Source: Paenibacillus sp. N3.4 (GTDB lineage Bacteria; Bacillota; Bacilli; Paenibacillales; NBRC-103111). Taken from it: a stretch of 64,000 nucleotides of DNA. The translations under genes and the position numbers were made by a program. The notes beneath the pieces were generated by a model. That model was not told where the DNA came from. It saw only the letters and a program-made list of their open reading frames with translations, and made no database searches. The stretch spans positions 1 through 64,000 of the forward strand of contig NZ_VRTT01000001.1 of the NCBI RefSeq assembly GCF_008017805.1, read 5' to 3'. The stretch's first letter is position 1. Every line of letters starts with the position of its first letter. Shown here piece by piece: positions 9,835 to 18,721 of this stretch.

Positions 9835-11376
9835 TTATTTATTCGTCTTCGCCCATGCATCCAATTGCTTTTGCTTTTCCGCGATAATTTTATCGATGCC
9901 TGCTGATTTAAGTTTGGTCAAATAATCCGGAAGTGCCTTATCTGGGTCGAGCGTCCCTGTTTCAATACCTTTTTGGTATTGGTTGACAACGTTAGTTACT
10001 GCTGTAATTTCCGTCTTCACAGGCTCGGCATTAAAGTTGTAGCCAAGAGCCTTCGATTTCTTAGCGCTTTTATTGAACTCAGCCGTCTTTTTCCAAATAT
10101 CCGGATCATCCCCTTTAAACACGTACGAAAGGAATTGGTTGCCAAACATCCAGCCTAGCTCCATATAATAACCGCTGCTTTTCGCGTCAACACCTTGCGG
10201 GAAGTCGATCATATTGTCAGAAACCTTCACATAATGCTTGCCTTCAATACCCCAGTCAAGCAAATTAATCAGCTCTTTATCTGTGTACAGCAAATTTAAC
10301 AGCATCATAGCGCGCTCTGGGTTCGTTGTATTCCGCGGAATTCCCCACATAACGTTCGTAATTGTTCCTGTCGTCGCAATCGGTTCGAGCAGTTGTGCAG
10401 TCACCATCTGAAAGGTCGTTGACCTGGATTCCTGAGCATCAAAGCCGGGTTTCATCGGTGCCATATATCCAAACAATTTACCGGATTTAACCAAATCAAT
10501 CGTTGACGTTTGGCTAGTCGCCGCATCCTTCAACACATAACCAGCTGTGTACCAGCTTCTGAACTTTTTGATGAGTGCAGCGTATTCCGGCGTTTCTTGA
10601 TAATTGACAACTTTCATATTATTGTCGTAGTCAGGCAGAACGCCAAAGCCATCTACTAAGTTGTCAACCGGTTCATAAACTTGTAAGAACGTGTTGCCGT
10701 TGCCACCAGGTGCAATCGGAGTTAAATTAGGCTCTTTTTCTTTTATGATCTTCAGAACAGACTCGACATCATCTAACGTTTTCATCTTGCTAATGTCGAT
10801 ATTGTATTTATCAACAATGTCCTTTCTCATCGTAAATCCGTAGTTTTTCGCCAAATCCCGGATGCTGGCAATGCCATAAATCTTGCCGTCAATTTTCGGT
10901 GCGTTCAGATACGTAGGATCCAGAAGACTGGAAATGCCCTTTCCATATTTCATAATAAGATCGTCTAAGGATGTCAATTGACCTTTGGCCACTTGGGAAA
11001 CATATCCCCCCAAAATCAACATAACATCGAGCTTATCGTTACTGCTCATCATCAGATTCGTTTGCTGATTCCAATTCCCAAAGCTAATAGGAAGAAGTTT
11101 TACAGTAGCGTTAATCTTCGCTTTGGTGATTTTGTTTACTTCATTCTGGATAAGATTCATATCTTTCGGCATCGCGCCGAAAATGGGGAACGCCATCGTA
11201 AGCTCGGCAGGTGTTTTCGTGTCAACATTGCCTGAGGGACTCACATTTGGAGAAGCTGTCGTACTGGTGGATGTGGCATTATGATTGCCCGTATCCTTTC
11301 CACATGCCGTAGTGAAAAGCATAGTTACCATGTTCATGGCCAATAAAATCGTAATCATTTTGGTCCGTTTTCTCAT
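9835..11376 (-). CDS. extracellular solute-binding lipoprotein (system B)
   Basis: Substrate receptor, 513 aa, secreted lipoprotein. The N-terminus MRKRTKMITILLAMNMVTML is followed by the lipobox TTAC and a Ser/Thr/Asn-rich linker, then a binding-protein body with SIRDLAKNYGF and AMMLLNLLYTDKE regions typical of this long family. AAGGGG lies 7 bases before the ATG. It is transcribed separately from the two permeases of system B, which lie over 3.5 kb upstream, and has its own operator-promoter (11425-11493) matching that of the permeases. The ligand is unknown; the neighbouring GH13 glucosidase is not close enough to decide. Confidence 0.9.
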   Translation of the reverse strand: MRKRTKMITILLAMNMVTMLFTTACGKDTGNHNATSTSTTASPNVSPSGNVDTKTPAELTMAFPIFGAMPKDMNLIQNEVNKITKAKINATVKLLPISFGNWNQQTNLMMSSNDKLDVMLILGGYVSQVAKGQLTSLDDLIMKYGKGISSLLDPTYLNAPKIDGKIYGIASIRDLAKNYGFTMRKDIVDKYNIDISKMKTLDDVESVLKIIKEKEPNLTPIAPGGNGNTFLQVYEPVDNLVDGFGVLPDYDNNMKVVNYQETPEYAALIKKFRSWYTAGYVLKDAATSQTSTIDLVKSGKLFGYMAPMKPGFDAQESRSTTFQMVTAQLLEPIATTGTITNVMWGIPRNTTNPERAMMLLNLLYTDKELINLLDWGIEGKHYVKVSDNMIDFPQGVDAKSSGYYMELGWMFGNQFLSYVFKGDDPDIWKKTAEFNKSAKKSKALGYNFNAEPVKTEITAVTNVVNQYQKGIETGTLDPDKALPDYLTKLKSAGIDKIIAEKQKQLDAWAKTNK

Positions 11377-11424
11377 ATTCTAACCCCTTTTTTAATAAAA
11401 GTTTATTGGCGTTGCTATGTTCTA

Positions 11425-11493
11425 ATGATAGTTCAGGAATCAAAAGCCCGCTAACAGTTTGCTGACTTTTTGGTTACCGCTTTCCTGACTTTT
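11425..11493 (-). promoter_or_regulatory. direct-repeat operator and -10 box for the system B binding-protein gene
   Basis: Two copies of a half-site (minus strand AAAAGTCAGCAA and AAAAGTCAGGAA, at 11459-11470 and 11482-11493) start 23 bases apart, and a -10 box TATCAT lies at 11425-11430. No good -35 box exists, as expected for an activator-dependent promoter. The same arrangement with identical spacing occurs before the system B permease gene (16917-16985). The upstream half-site lies inside the 3' end of the regulator gene. AraC-type proteins bind such paired direct repeats, so the YesN-type regulator encoded next door is the likely activator. Confidence 0.75.
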
Positions 11494-13090
11494 CGTTGGA
11501 TCGAAAACCTTTCTGCTCGCGGTAATCATTTGGGTTCAAATTCGCGACCTTTTTGAACATTTTGGAAAAATGAGAAAAATTCGAGTAGCCTACGGATAAT
11601 GCGATACTACCGATCGGCATATCGCTCTTACATAGCAGCTCTTTGGCCAGATTCACTCTTTCTTGCAGCAAATAATCAGTGATCGATACCCCCGTCTCTT
11701 TCTTAAAAAAGCGAGACAAGTAGTCGGGATGCAAATATACATGCTTGGCTAATTCTTCACGGGATAACTCCGATTGATCCAAATGAACGACAATATACTG
11801 TTTGACGCTCTCAATAACCGAAGTTGCTTCATCCACCGTCTCCGCTTGATCCATTGCTTTCTCAACCGTATGCCAAATCCAAGCTAGCAGGTCAGTTACT
11901 GAACGCGTGGCGTTTTTGGAAAGTTCCAAAGATAGCTCATCACAAAATAATTGATGAGCCTGAATTCCTTTCAGATTCAGTACGAAGTACGTCATCTGTA
12001 GGAAATTTTCATAAAATTGGCGCAGCAAATGCGCATCCAAGCCTTCTGTTCGCACCAAATTTTCCAGAAATTCCGTCGCTTCCGCAACTACCTTTTCTTT
12101 TGTTCCCTTTTTTAACATCGCTGACCAGACTGTCATATCCGGTAATTTGATCTGCACATTGGAGACGGACTTCCCCATTAATGAGAACACTTTGTTATTA
12201 AACGCCACATTATTTTTAGCCAATACCATCAAATCTTGAACAATAGACAGAACTTCAGTCATATACCCATCGGTACCAAGATAACAGCATAAATCGCAAT
12301 AAAAATAACGATAACAAGACCCAATATAAGCTTCGCAACTGCGGACCAACTCTTCCAATAGCTCATCGGTATACGATTCGAAATAAAGGATGACAAGAAT
12401 CTTCCCCCTATCTATTGGAATGATTTGCCTGTTCGTCACTTGCTGAACAATCATTTCCTGCGCCGAATTTTTGAGCGCATACTCCAAAATTTTCTCATCA
12501 CGCAGACTTAATTCCTTATGCCAGCGTTGAACACTGATTAGCACAGGCAAAAAAGTCATCCTTTCGCAATAAACGAGATTTCGGTTTTCCGCAACTTCCT
12601 TAATTACATTCTCATGAGAAGGTATCGTTTGATCAAGCAAATCCATCCAAAACCTTTCCACGATCAAGGGATGATTTTGCATCCACAGCTGATTTACATG
12701 ATGAAGCTCACTATGTTTGGATATCTTCTGCTTGGCTTTAGAAATCGCCTCTTCCAGCTCATTGACAAGAGCTGGCTTGATCAAATATTCCAAGCTCCCC
12801 AGTTGAATGGCTTGCTTCGCGTATTTGAAATCTGCATGAGCGGTTAAGAAGATCGTCTCTGTTTCTGGGTAACGCTCTCTTACCCAAGCAAGCAGTTCCA
12901 AGCCGCTGCCCTGCGGCATTTCAATGTCGCAAAGCATGATATCGATAGGATGCTCGGCAAAGATTTCTTTGGCCTGACGCATGTTGTATGCCGTATAGAG
13001 TTCAGAGATTCCGTTTTTCTCCAAATCCAAGTCTGATTTTACGCCTTCAATCACATGCATTTCATCATCTACAATGATTAGACGGTACAT
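11474..13090 (-). CDS. response regulator with AraC-type DNA-binding domain (YesN type, system B)
   Basis: Transcription regulator, 538 aa from the ATG of MYRLIIVDDE; the frame is open for 59 more codons upstream but that part reads against the kinase gene and is not receiver-like. Receiver: acidic VDDE, phosphorylated Asp55 in CDIEMP, Thr switch in FLTAH and KPALV lysine. A central region of about 250 aa is unassigned. The C-terminus has two helix-turn-helix units (LAKHVYLHPDYLSRFFKKE and SIALSVGYSNFSHFSKMFKK). It lies 16 bases after the kinase gene and before the binding-protein gene, and is the obvious candidate to bind the repeats at 11459-11493 and 16951-16985. Confidence 0.93.
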   Translation of the reverse strand: MYRLIIVDDEMHVIEGVKSDLDLEKNGISELYTAYNMRQAKEIFAEHPIDIMLCDIEMPQGSGLELLAWVRERYPETETIFLTAHADFKYAKQAIQLGSLEYLIKPALVNELEEAISKAKQKISKHSELHHVNQLWMQNHPLIVERFWMDLLDQTIPSHENVIKEVAENRNLVYCERMTFLPVLISVQRWHKELSLRDEKILEYALKNSAQEMIVQQVTNRQIIPIDRGKILVILYFESYTDELLEELVRSCEAYIGSCYRYFYCDLCCYLGTDGYMTEVLSIVQDLMVLAKNNVAFNNKVFSLMGKSVSNVQIKLPDMTVWSAMLKKGTKEKVVAEATEFLENLVRTEGLDAHLLRQFYENFLQMTYFVLNLKGIQAHQLFCDELSLELSKNATRSVTDLLAWIWHTVEKAMDQAETVDEATSVIESVKQYIVVHLDQSELSREELAKHVYLHPDYLSRFFKKETGVSITDYLLQERVNLAKELLCKSDMPIGSIALSVGYSNFSHFSKMFKKVANLNPNDYREQKGFRSNEKSGKR

Positions 13091-13106
13091 CGTCCGCACC
13101 CCCGTT

Positions 13107-14818
13107 TTACATTTTGGAATGGATAGGCAAGGTAATTTCAATGACCGCCCCACAAGGAGAGCCATTGGAAAAAGATATTTGTACAGCATGAGCATACAGC
13201 AACCGCAGCCTCCGCTGTACGTTCCATATTCCGACATGCTCCCCTTGTTCCGTGACCAGACTTTCATTTCTTTGCAGAATAGATAGCACTTCCTGTGGGA
13301 ATCCCTTACCCGTATCTTGAATCACGATGTTAATACAAGGAAAGCCTTCTAGCTCAATAACATCAATGTTCATCGAAATATGAATGGGTTCATCCAGCGT
13401 AACCGCATGTTTCACCGTATTTTCAACGAATGTCTGAATGACAAGAGGCGGCACATACGTATCAATTAAAAATTCTGGTGCATGAATTTCGCAAGTCAGA
13501 CTTCCCGGAAAGCGAAGCTCCTGTATGCGAAAATAATTTTTTGTATGCTCGAGCTCCTCTTTAAGCTTCACGAAACTTAAATTGCTCCTGAACATATAGC
13601 GGAAATACTGCATTAATGATAAGGACATTTCCTTAATCAATTCAAAATTTTTCACTTTTGCCAAGTTATATACTATATTTAAGGAATTCATAAAGAAATG
13701 AGGGTTGATCTGCAGCTGTAAGCGCTGAAGCTCTTCTTTTTGTTTGGATAGCTGTTCCTCATAAACGTTAATTCGCAGTTCTTGGATTTGCGACATCATA
13801 TTGTTAAACGTCTCGTTCACAAGGATAAATTCATCGGATGTTGGAAATGTGTCTATCCGAGTTTCCAGATGACCGCTGCGAATTCTTTTCATAGCAACCA
13901 TCAATCGGTTAAGGGGAAGCATGATCGTTCTTCGTAATAAATACAAACCTAAGGGCAGTGAAATGAGGCATGCGAAAGCGATAAATTCAACTATTTTTTG
14001 TAAATAGGGAAGTTTTTCAAGAATCTTCTCGTCAGGTACGAGTGCGACTAAATTAAAATTCCCTTTAGCTGATGGTTCGCCAACGACCAAGAAATTATGA
14101 TGATTGCCTGATAAATAATAATTCTCCATGCCTGCATTCAGCTGAACTTGATTCTGGTTTACAAGGTCTATATTCGTCATAGGCAGTCCGTTTTGAGTGG
14201 CAAATAACGCTCCGCCGTTAGTACCAAAATCAATCGTTTTGAAAGGAACCATCAGCTTGTCCGCTTTAATCCAAACACCAAAATAAACAGCCCCGGATTT
14301 CAATATATGCATCATATAATAGGTATCATGATCTTCTGAACATCCCAGATTTTTGTGTTGAATCGATTGGGATTCGTATTGGAATCCACCGTTTGCTTAA
14401 TAACATGAAAGATCGTCTCTTCTTCTTCAATGGTGACTCTATCTCTGGTTACTCGTAACATATCATCTCTCTCTGGAGCATACAAGAAAAAGGCATTGAC
14501 TGATTTAAACATGCCAATATCATTCAATAATTTATTAAACATGACTATTTTATTGAAATTAAAATCATAATCCAAATTCGACAGTTGATAGGAGTCAAAA
14601 TCGGAATCGACAACCACCGTGTTAGTCATATATTTGTCAATGTCCTCTAAAGAATTATCCACTTGACTCATATATAAAATCATCATGTTTTTGTAAGAAT
14701 CCGCTACTTGATTCCGAACGACCTTGGTAGAATAAACACTATAATAAATCAGTATCGTGATCAAAGGTAACGTTAAAATCAATACCCCCAACATCAATTT
14801 CAGCCGTATCGAATTCAT
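13107..14818 (-). pseudogene. sensor histidine kinase (YesM type, system B), reading frame broken once
   Basis: Partner kinase of the system B regulator. The start is the ATG with AAGGAGG 6 bases upstream (MNSIRLKL). The first frame carries the transmembrane helix and half of the extracellular domain and stops at 14312. The second frame starts within an ATGA overlap and carries the rest: a second helix, HAMP, His-kinase domain (LQINPHFFMNSLN) and HATPase (N-box IQTFVENTVKHA, G-box DTGKGF). One extra base in the TT at 14318-14319 would join them into a protein of about 570 aa, close to the intact system A kinase. The join would restore a YMMH...YFGVWI segment as in relatives. Either an assembly indel or a recent mutation. 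Confidence 0.85.
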
Positions 14819-14944
14819 AGAATACCTCCTTTTTAGCTCATCTGCTTTCATGAAACACCTGCCCCTGCACTTTTTGATTCTACAATTTTCGATATCTATA
14901 CTGTATCATTTTTTTATGGAGCATGAATAAAAGAAAAGAAAAGA

Positions 14945-14986
14945 AAGCCCATCTGAAAGCTCACGCGAGCTGATCAAAATGGACTT
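14945..14986 (-). terminator. rho-independent terminator after system B permease genes
   Basis: Imperfect long stem: outer arms AAGCCCAT / ATGGACTT, an internal loop, then inner arms AGCTC / GAGCT around ACGC. On the minus strand it is followed by a T-rich tract (CTTTCTTTTCTTTTCTTTT). It lies 25 bases past the second permease gene and before the kinase gene, so permeases and kinase/regulator are likely separate units. Confidence 0.7.
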
Positions 14987-15011
14987 GCACATGATATTTT
15001 TTAGGCATGAG

Positions 15012-15902
15012 CTACCCTTTCACGGCTCCGATCGTAATCCCTTTGACAAAATATTTTTGGAAGAAAGGGTAGACAATCAGAATGGGGATAATGCCGATTA
15101 CCGCAATAGCCATCTTTACGGTAGAACTGGGAAGTGATTGCACTGCTGTACTGACGCTAGAGTTTTTGAATTGGCCACTCGCCAAAAACTGGGCATCCTG
15201 TAAAATGCGGTTCAGCAGATTTTGAATGCTGTAGTAATGGGGGTCTGTAATATAGACCATTCCGTTCATCCAATCATTCCAGTAGGTAATCGTTTGGAAA
15301 AGCCCCACAGTCGCAAGAATAGGCATAGAAAGCGGAAGCACAATCGATCGGAACGTTCTGAACTCTCCCGCCCCATCCATATTCGCCGATTCTATAACTT
15401 CCATTGGAATCGAAGTTTGAAAGTATGTCCGCATCAGCATGACGTTGAAACCGTTCATTAAAAGTCCAGGTATAATCAGTGCCCAAATCGTGTTCTTTAT
15501 ATCCAGCAACTGCGAGTATATCAGATAGGATGGTACCAATCCCCCATTAAACAGCAGCGTAAAGAAAACGACAAATGCTAACACATTACGAAGTGGATAA
15601 TCTTTTCGAGCAATTGGATACGCCAATAAGGATGTGATCACAAGGCTCGCTGTCGTCCCTACCACAGTAACCAGCACGGTGATGCCGTATGCCCTAAAAA
15701 TGTCAGCGCCTTGCTCCCATATATATCGGTATGCAAGCAAACTGTATTGAGTCGGCAGAAATGAATACCCGTTTCGGATAATCTCCTTTTCATCGGTAAT
15801 GGAAGAAAGAAACAAGAGCATAAAAGGGACCAAACAAGCCAAGGAGAGCAAAATCATGATGATATGTCCGAACCACTGCAGCGATAAATGTTCATTTTTC
15901 AT
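15012..15902 (-). CDS. carbohydrate ABC transporter permease, YtcP/LplC type (system B)
   Basis: Membrane subunit of system B, 296 aa from the ATG preceded by GAGGTGA (the longer frame, 16 codons more, overlaps the previous gene and lacks a binding site). Six hydrophobic segments; EAA loop seen as IESANMDGAGEFRTFRSIVLPLSMP near 170-195; C-terminus YFVKGITIGAVKG, typical of the family. It lies 13 bases after the LplB-type partner. No ATPase gene is nearby. Confidence 0.9.
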   Translation of the reverse strand: MKNEHLSLQWFGHIIMILLSLACLVPFMLLFLSSITDEKEIIRNGYSFLPTQYSLLAYRYIWEQGADIFRAYGITVLVTVVGTTASLVITSLLAYPIARKDYPLRNVLAFVVFFTLLFNGGLVPSYLIYSQLLDIKNTIWALIIPGLLMNGFNVMLMRTYFQTSIPMEVIESANMDGAGEFRTFRSIVLPLSMPILATVGLFQTITYWNDWMNGMVYITDPHYYSIQNLLNRILQDAQFLASGQFKNSSVSTAVQSLPSSTVKMAIAVIGIIPILIVYPFFQKYFVKGITIGAVKG

Positions 15903-15915
15903 GGCAGTCACCTCA

Positions 15916-16875
15916 CTAGAATAATGCATTATCTTTGTTGAATTTGCCAACTAAATAGTTGGATAAAAGGACGAGAATAAATCCGACTACCGATTGATAC
16001 AGACCTGCTGCTGCCGACATGCCAATGTCCCCCAGTCCCATCAATCCACGGTACACGTAAGTATCGATTACATTGGTTGTCGAGTAGATTGCTCCCGAAT
16101 TCATCGTAACTTGATAGAACAGGCCGAAGTCAGAATAAAATATTCTTCCAATGCTCAGCAAAACCAACATCGTTATTGTAGGAGTCAGCAGCGGGATCGT
16201 AATGTTCCGAATCTGCTTCAATTTGCTAGCCCCATCCAGCTTAGCAGCTTCGTAATATTCTTCATTAATTCCGATGATAGCTGCAAAATAAACGATACTA
16301 CTGTAGCCAATGCCTTTCCATATATGGATCAGTGTTATAATGAACGGCCAATATTTTGCTTCCTGATACCAGTTAATCTCTTGCATACCCAATAAAGGAA
16401 GCACGGTTTTGTTCAAAAATCCAGTTTCCAAGCTTAGACCTGCATAAGCCAAGTAGCTGACGATAACCATGGAAATGAGAAATGGCAGTAGAATGATACT
16501 CTGATACAGCCTAGAGAAGAAACGATTCTTGATTTCATTTAAGAGAATCGCAATTCCGATTGAAAGCAGCGTGCCCAGAATAATAAATATCACATTATAG
16601 AGAATCGTGTTTCTCGTAATGATGTAAGCATCTGAGGTCTTGAACAAATACTCAAAATTTTTGAAACCGATCCAATCGCTACCCAAGATCCCTTTGGAAA
16701 AATTGATGTTTTTAAAAGCAATGACAATTCCGAACATAGGTAGATAGTTATTCAATAATAAGTAAAGCAATCCCGGAATCGTCATCAGCGTAAGTGGAAT
16801 ATACTTTTTGAATGTTCTCTTTTTTATCTTAGTCGTCTCTTTACGTTCAGTGATTACGACTGCTGCCTCTGTCAA
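15916..16875 (-). CDS. ABC transporter permease, LplB type (system B)
   Basis: Membrane subunit of system B, 319 aa. It begins at a TTG with AAGGGA 5 bases upstream. Visible are a basic cytoplasmic N-terminus (KETTKIKKRTFKKY), a first helix with LMTIPGLLYLLL, the IAFKNINF segment and the EAA loop YYEAAKLDGASKLKQIRNITIP near 212-232. It is the first gene of its unit and has the paired-repeat operator 76-110 bases upstream of its start. Confidence 0.88.
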   Translation of the reverse strand: MTEAAVVITERKETTKIKKRTFKKYIPLTLMTIPGLLYLLLNNYLPMFGIVIAFKNINFSKGILGSDWIGFKNFEYLFKTSDAYIITRNTILYNVIFIILGTLLSIGIAILLNEIKNRFFSRLYQSIILLPFLISMVIVSYLAYAGLSLETGFLNKTVLPLLGMQEINWYQEAKYWPFIITLIHIWKGIGYSSIVYFAAIIGINEEYYEAAKLDGASKLKQIRNITIPLLTPTITMLVLLSIGRIFYSDFGLFYQVTMNSGAIYSTTNVIDTYVYRGLMGLGDIGMSAAAGLYQSVVGFILVLLSNYLVGKFNKDNALF

Positions 16876-16916
16876 GTGAATCCCTTCTTTCCCTCTTTCT
16901 GTACCACTATGCTCTT

Positions 16917-16985
16917 ATCATAAAACAATGCTGAAATCGCTACTAACAGTTTGCTGACTTTTTCGCTATCGCTTTGCTGACTTTT
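16917..16985 (-). promoter_or_regulatory. direct-repeat operator and -10 box for the system B permease genes
   Basis: Minus-strand half-sites AAAAGTCAGCAA at 16951-16962 and 16974-16985 start 23 bases apart; a -10 box TATGAT lies at 16917-16922, 29 bases from the nearer half-site, the same distance as at 11425-11493. The two regions stay similar through the repeats and the bases between them. No -35 box is evident. This is the second copy of the presumed binding site of the system B YesN-type regulator. Confidence 0.75.
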
Positions 16986-17051
16986 TGAGGAGGGCTTTTT
17001 GTGTCCAAACGTCCCGTAACGGCTTGCGTTTAGATCAATTTTAACGCACGT

Positions 17052-17086
17052 AAACAAGGAGCTGCATAGAGTACAGCTCCTTGTTT
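17052..17086. terminator. strong inverted repeat, bidirectional terminator-like
   Basis: Perfect 13-bp stem AAACAAGGAGCTG / CAGCTCCTTGTTT with a 9-base loop. The plus strand continues CATTTATTTCTT. It lies between the divergent system B permease gene and the plus-strand RCC1 gene, where no gene ends, so its role is unclear: it may block transcription crossing between the two promoters. The rest of 16876-17224 holds the operator and promoter regions and no gene. Confidence 0.55.
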
Positions 17087-17167
17087 CATTTATTTCTTGG
17101 TTGCTAACGCTCCCCCATAACAGTGCAACATCACGTATCTCTCCGAAACTTTTCTTTTATTTAACAG

Positions 17168-17173
17168 TATAAT
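17168..17173 (+). promoter_or_regulatory. possible -10 box of the RCC1 gene
   Basis: A TATAAT hexamer lies 52 bases before the ATG of the RCC1-repeat gene in an AT-rich stretch. There is no clear -35 hexamer at 16-18 bases, so this is only a candidate. Confidence 0.3.
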
Positions 17174-17224
17174 TATATAATTCCAATTATTATCCACTTA
17201 TATCCAAATGAGAGAGTGTGAAAA

Positions 17225-18422
17225 ATGAATAACAACCGCCATGCTTTGCATCTCAAAAAGCTATTGCTAACCGTAACTGCTATTGGATTATTAGTCGCCA
17301 GTCCGGTCATCATGCCTGCTACACAAGCCGCAGCAGAATCATCTTCCATGGCGCTGAAACCTGTAAAATTGTCTGCAGGTATGGAATCGTACAGCCTACT
17401 TGATAATGAAGGGCATATTTGGATCATGGGGAAGCGCGTTCCTACGAAGTAAAAGGCTTGGATAAAGTCGTGGATTTTTCTTTCGATAAAAAGGGCGTTG
17501 CTTTGCGTGAAGACGGAACGGTATGGGAATGGTCGTATCAGTACGGTTCACCTGAGGATACGACGTGGTACTTTCCTGTTTCTGCCCCCGTCCAAAAACA
17601 ACAATTAAAAGATATAGTAAAGGTAGCTCTAGGCCATTATAATATTAAAGCAGCTTTGGATAAAGATGGTATTGTTTGGGTATGGACGACTTACATTGAT
17701 CCCTTTGTTACGAATAAAGATAAAGAACTTGACCCCGTTGCCATTCCAGGGTTGAAAAAGTGAAAGATATAACCGTTGTTGAAGATCAAGTCATTGCCTT
17801 ACAGGAAGACGGAACCGTATGGAGTTCAAAAGGGTTCGAGCTTACAACGATGAAATTTACAGAAGATTGGAAGCTGCAAATTAATGAACGCACCTCTTAC
17901 AATATTACGACAAAACAAGTGCCGGGCTTTTCGGATATTGTTGAACTTGGAAAAGGGACAAATAATTTGCATCTTGTTGCTTTGAAAAATGACGGGACTG
18001 TTATGGCATGGGGCAACAACCAATTAGGTCAGCTTACCGGAAAAAAAGAAGATGCTGTTCCGGCAGAAGCGGTACAGGTTCCTGGCTTAACCGATATCAT
18101 TGCTTTAACTTCAGGATTATCATACAACCTGGCGTTAAAAAAAGACGGCACAATTTGGAAATGGGGATATATGCCCTATCTCTACGATATTGATGAGTAC
18201 ACGGAACTTACTGAACCCACACAGGTTAAAGGGATAGACCATGTCATCTCAATAAGCGCAGGGTTTGGTATCCATACAGCAATCCGTCAGGATGGAACTC
18301 TGTGGGCATGGGGCCAAAACCTATGGGGACAATTAGGCGACGATACCAACAACTCTAAATTGTCTCCGGTCCAGATTTCATTTCCAAAACCAACATGGAT
18401 GCTTGAACTTCAGAAAAAATGA
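17225..18422 (+). pseudogene. secreted RCC1-repeat (beta-propeller) protein, reading frame broken twice
   Basis: The three consecutive frames 17225-17452, 17419-17763 and 17760-18422 together encode one protein of about 399 aa. It has a signal peptide (KKLLLTVTAIGLLVASPVIM, then a likely cleavage after AQA-like ATQAAA) and RCC1-type repeats marked by DGTVWEW, DGTVMAWGNNQLGQL, DGTIWKWG and DGTLWAWGQNLWGQLGDD. One more G in the GGGG at 17428-17431 and one more A in the AAAAA at 17755-17759 would restore a continuous frame. Probable role: an extracellular propeller for binding, partner unknown. It is the only plus-strand gene in the window. Two breaks make true decay more plausible here than elsewhere. 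Confidence 0.8.
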
Positions 18423-18433
18423 AAAGTATACAA

Positions 18434-18462
18434 ACAACCGCACGAGCAGCTCGTGCGGTTGT
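18434..18462 (+). terminator. rho-independent terminator after the RCC1 gene
   Basis: Nearly perfect palindrome with 14-bp arms ACAACCGCACGAGC / GCTCGTGCGGTTGT followed by CTTCCTTCC. It starts 11 bases past the stop codon. It may also stop the convergent GH13 gene read-through. The following 18463-18721 holds a CGCCGCGGCG palindrome (18615-18624) and a 9-bp inverted repeat AAGACACCT/AGGTGTCTT (18626-18691) but no gene. Confidence 0.8.
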
Positions 18463-18721
18463 CTTCCTTCCATACACTTTAATACTACAAAAACATTGGA
18501 GTTTTCGTTGGATTAGCAAATCCGGTTTCATACTTCATGTCAATGATGGTTCAAATGTGTATTTTTCATAATTCAGTATTTTTCTTCTTGTAGGATTGAT
18601 TAGAATTTGAAGATCGCCGCGGCGTAAGACACCTCTTTGTTTGGTCAAGTAAGTGTGTCGCTGCACAACTGCCATCCAGAAAAGGTGTCTTCTATATAAT
18701 GAAGCAAATGAAAGAGTGGAT

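Noticed and set aside
14312..14315. ATGA overlap in the system B kinase as translational coupling of two separate genes
   Set aside because: The two halves together equal one normal YesM kinase, and the upstream half ends inside its extracellular domain, so a frame break is the better reading.
16872..17057. 61-codon minus-strand frame before the system B permease gene
   Set aside because: It spans the repeat operator and promoter, has no ribosome binding site and resembles no protein family.
9540..18436. 16-base identical sequence GAAAAGTATACAAACA at 9540 and 18421
   Set aside because: AT-rich and about as frequent as expected by chance in 64 kb; the contexts differ.
18615..18691. CGCCGCGGCG palindrome and AAGACACCT/AGGTGTCTT inverted repeat as an insertion-sequence remnant
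   Set aside because: No transposase remains, no target duplication was found and the loop is too long for a terminator.
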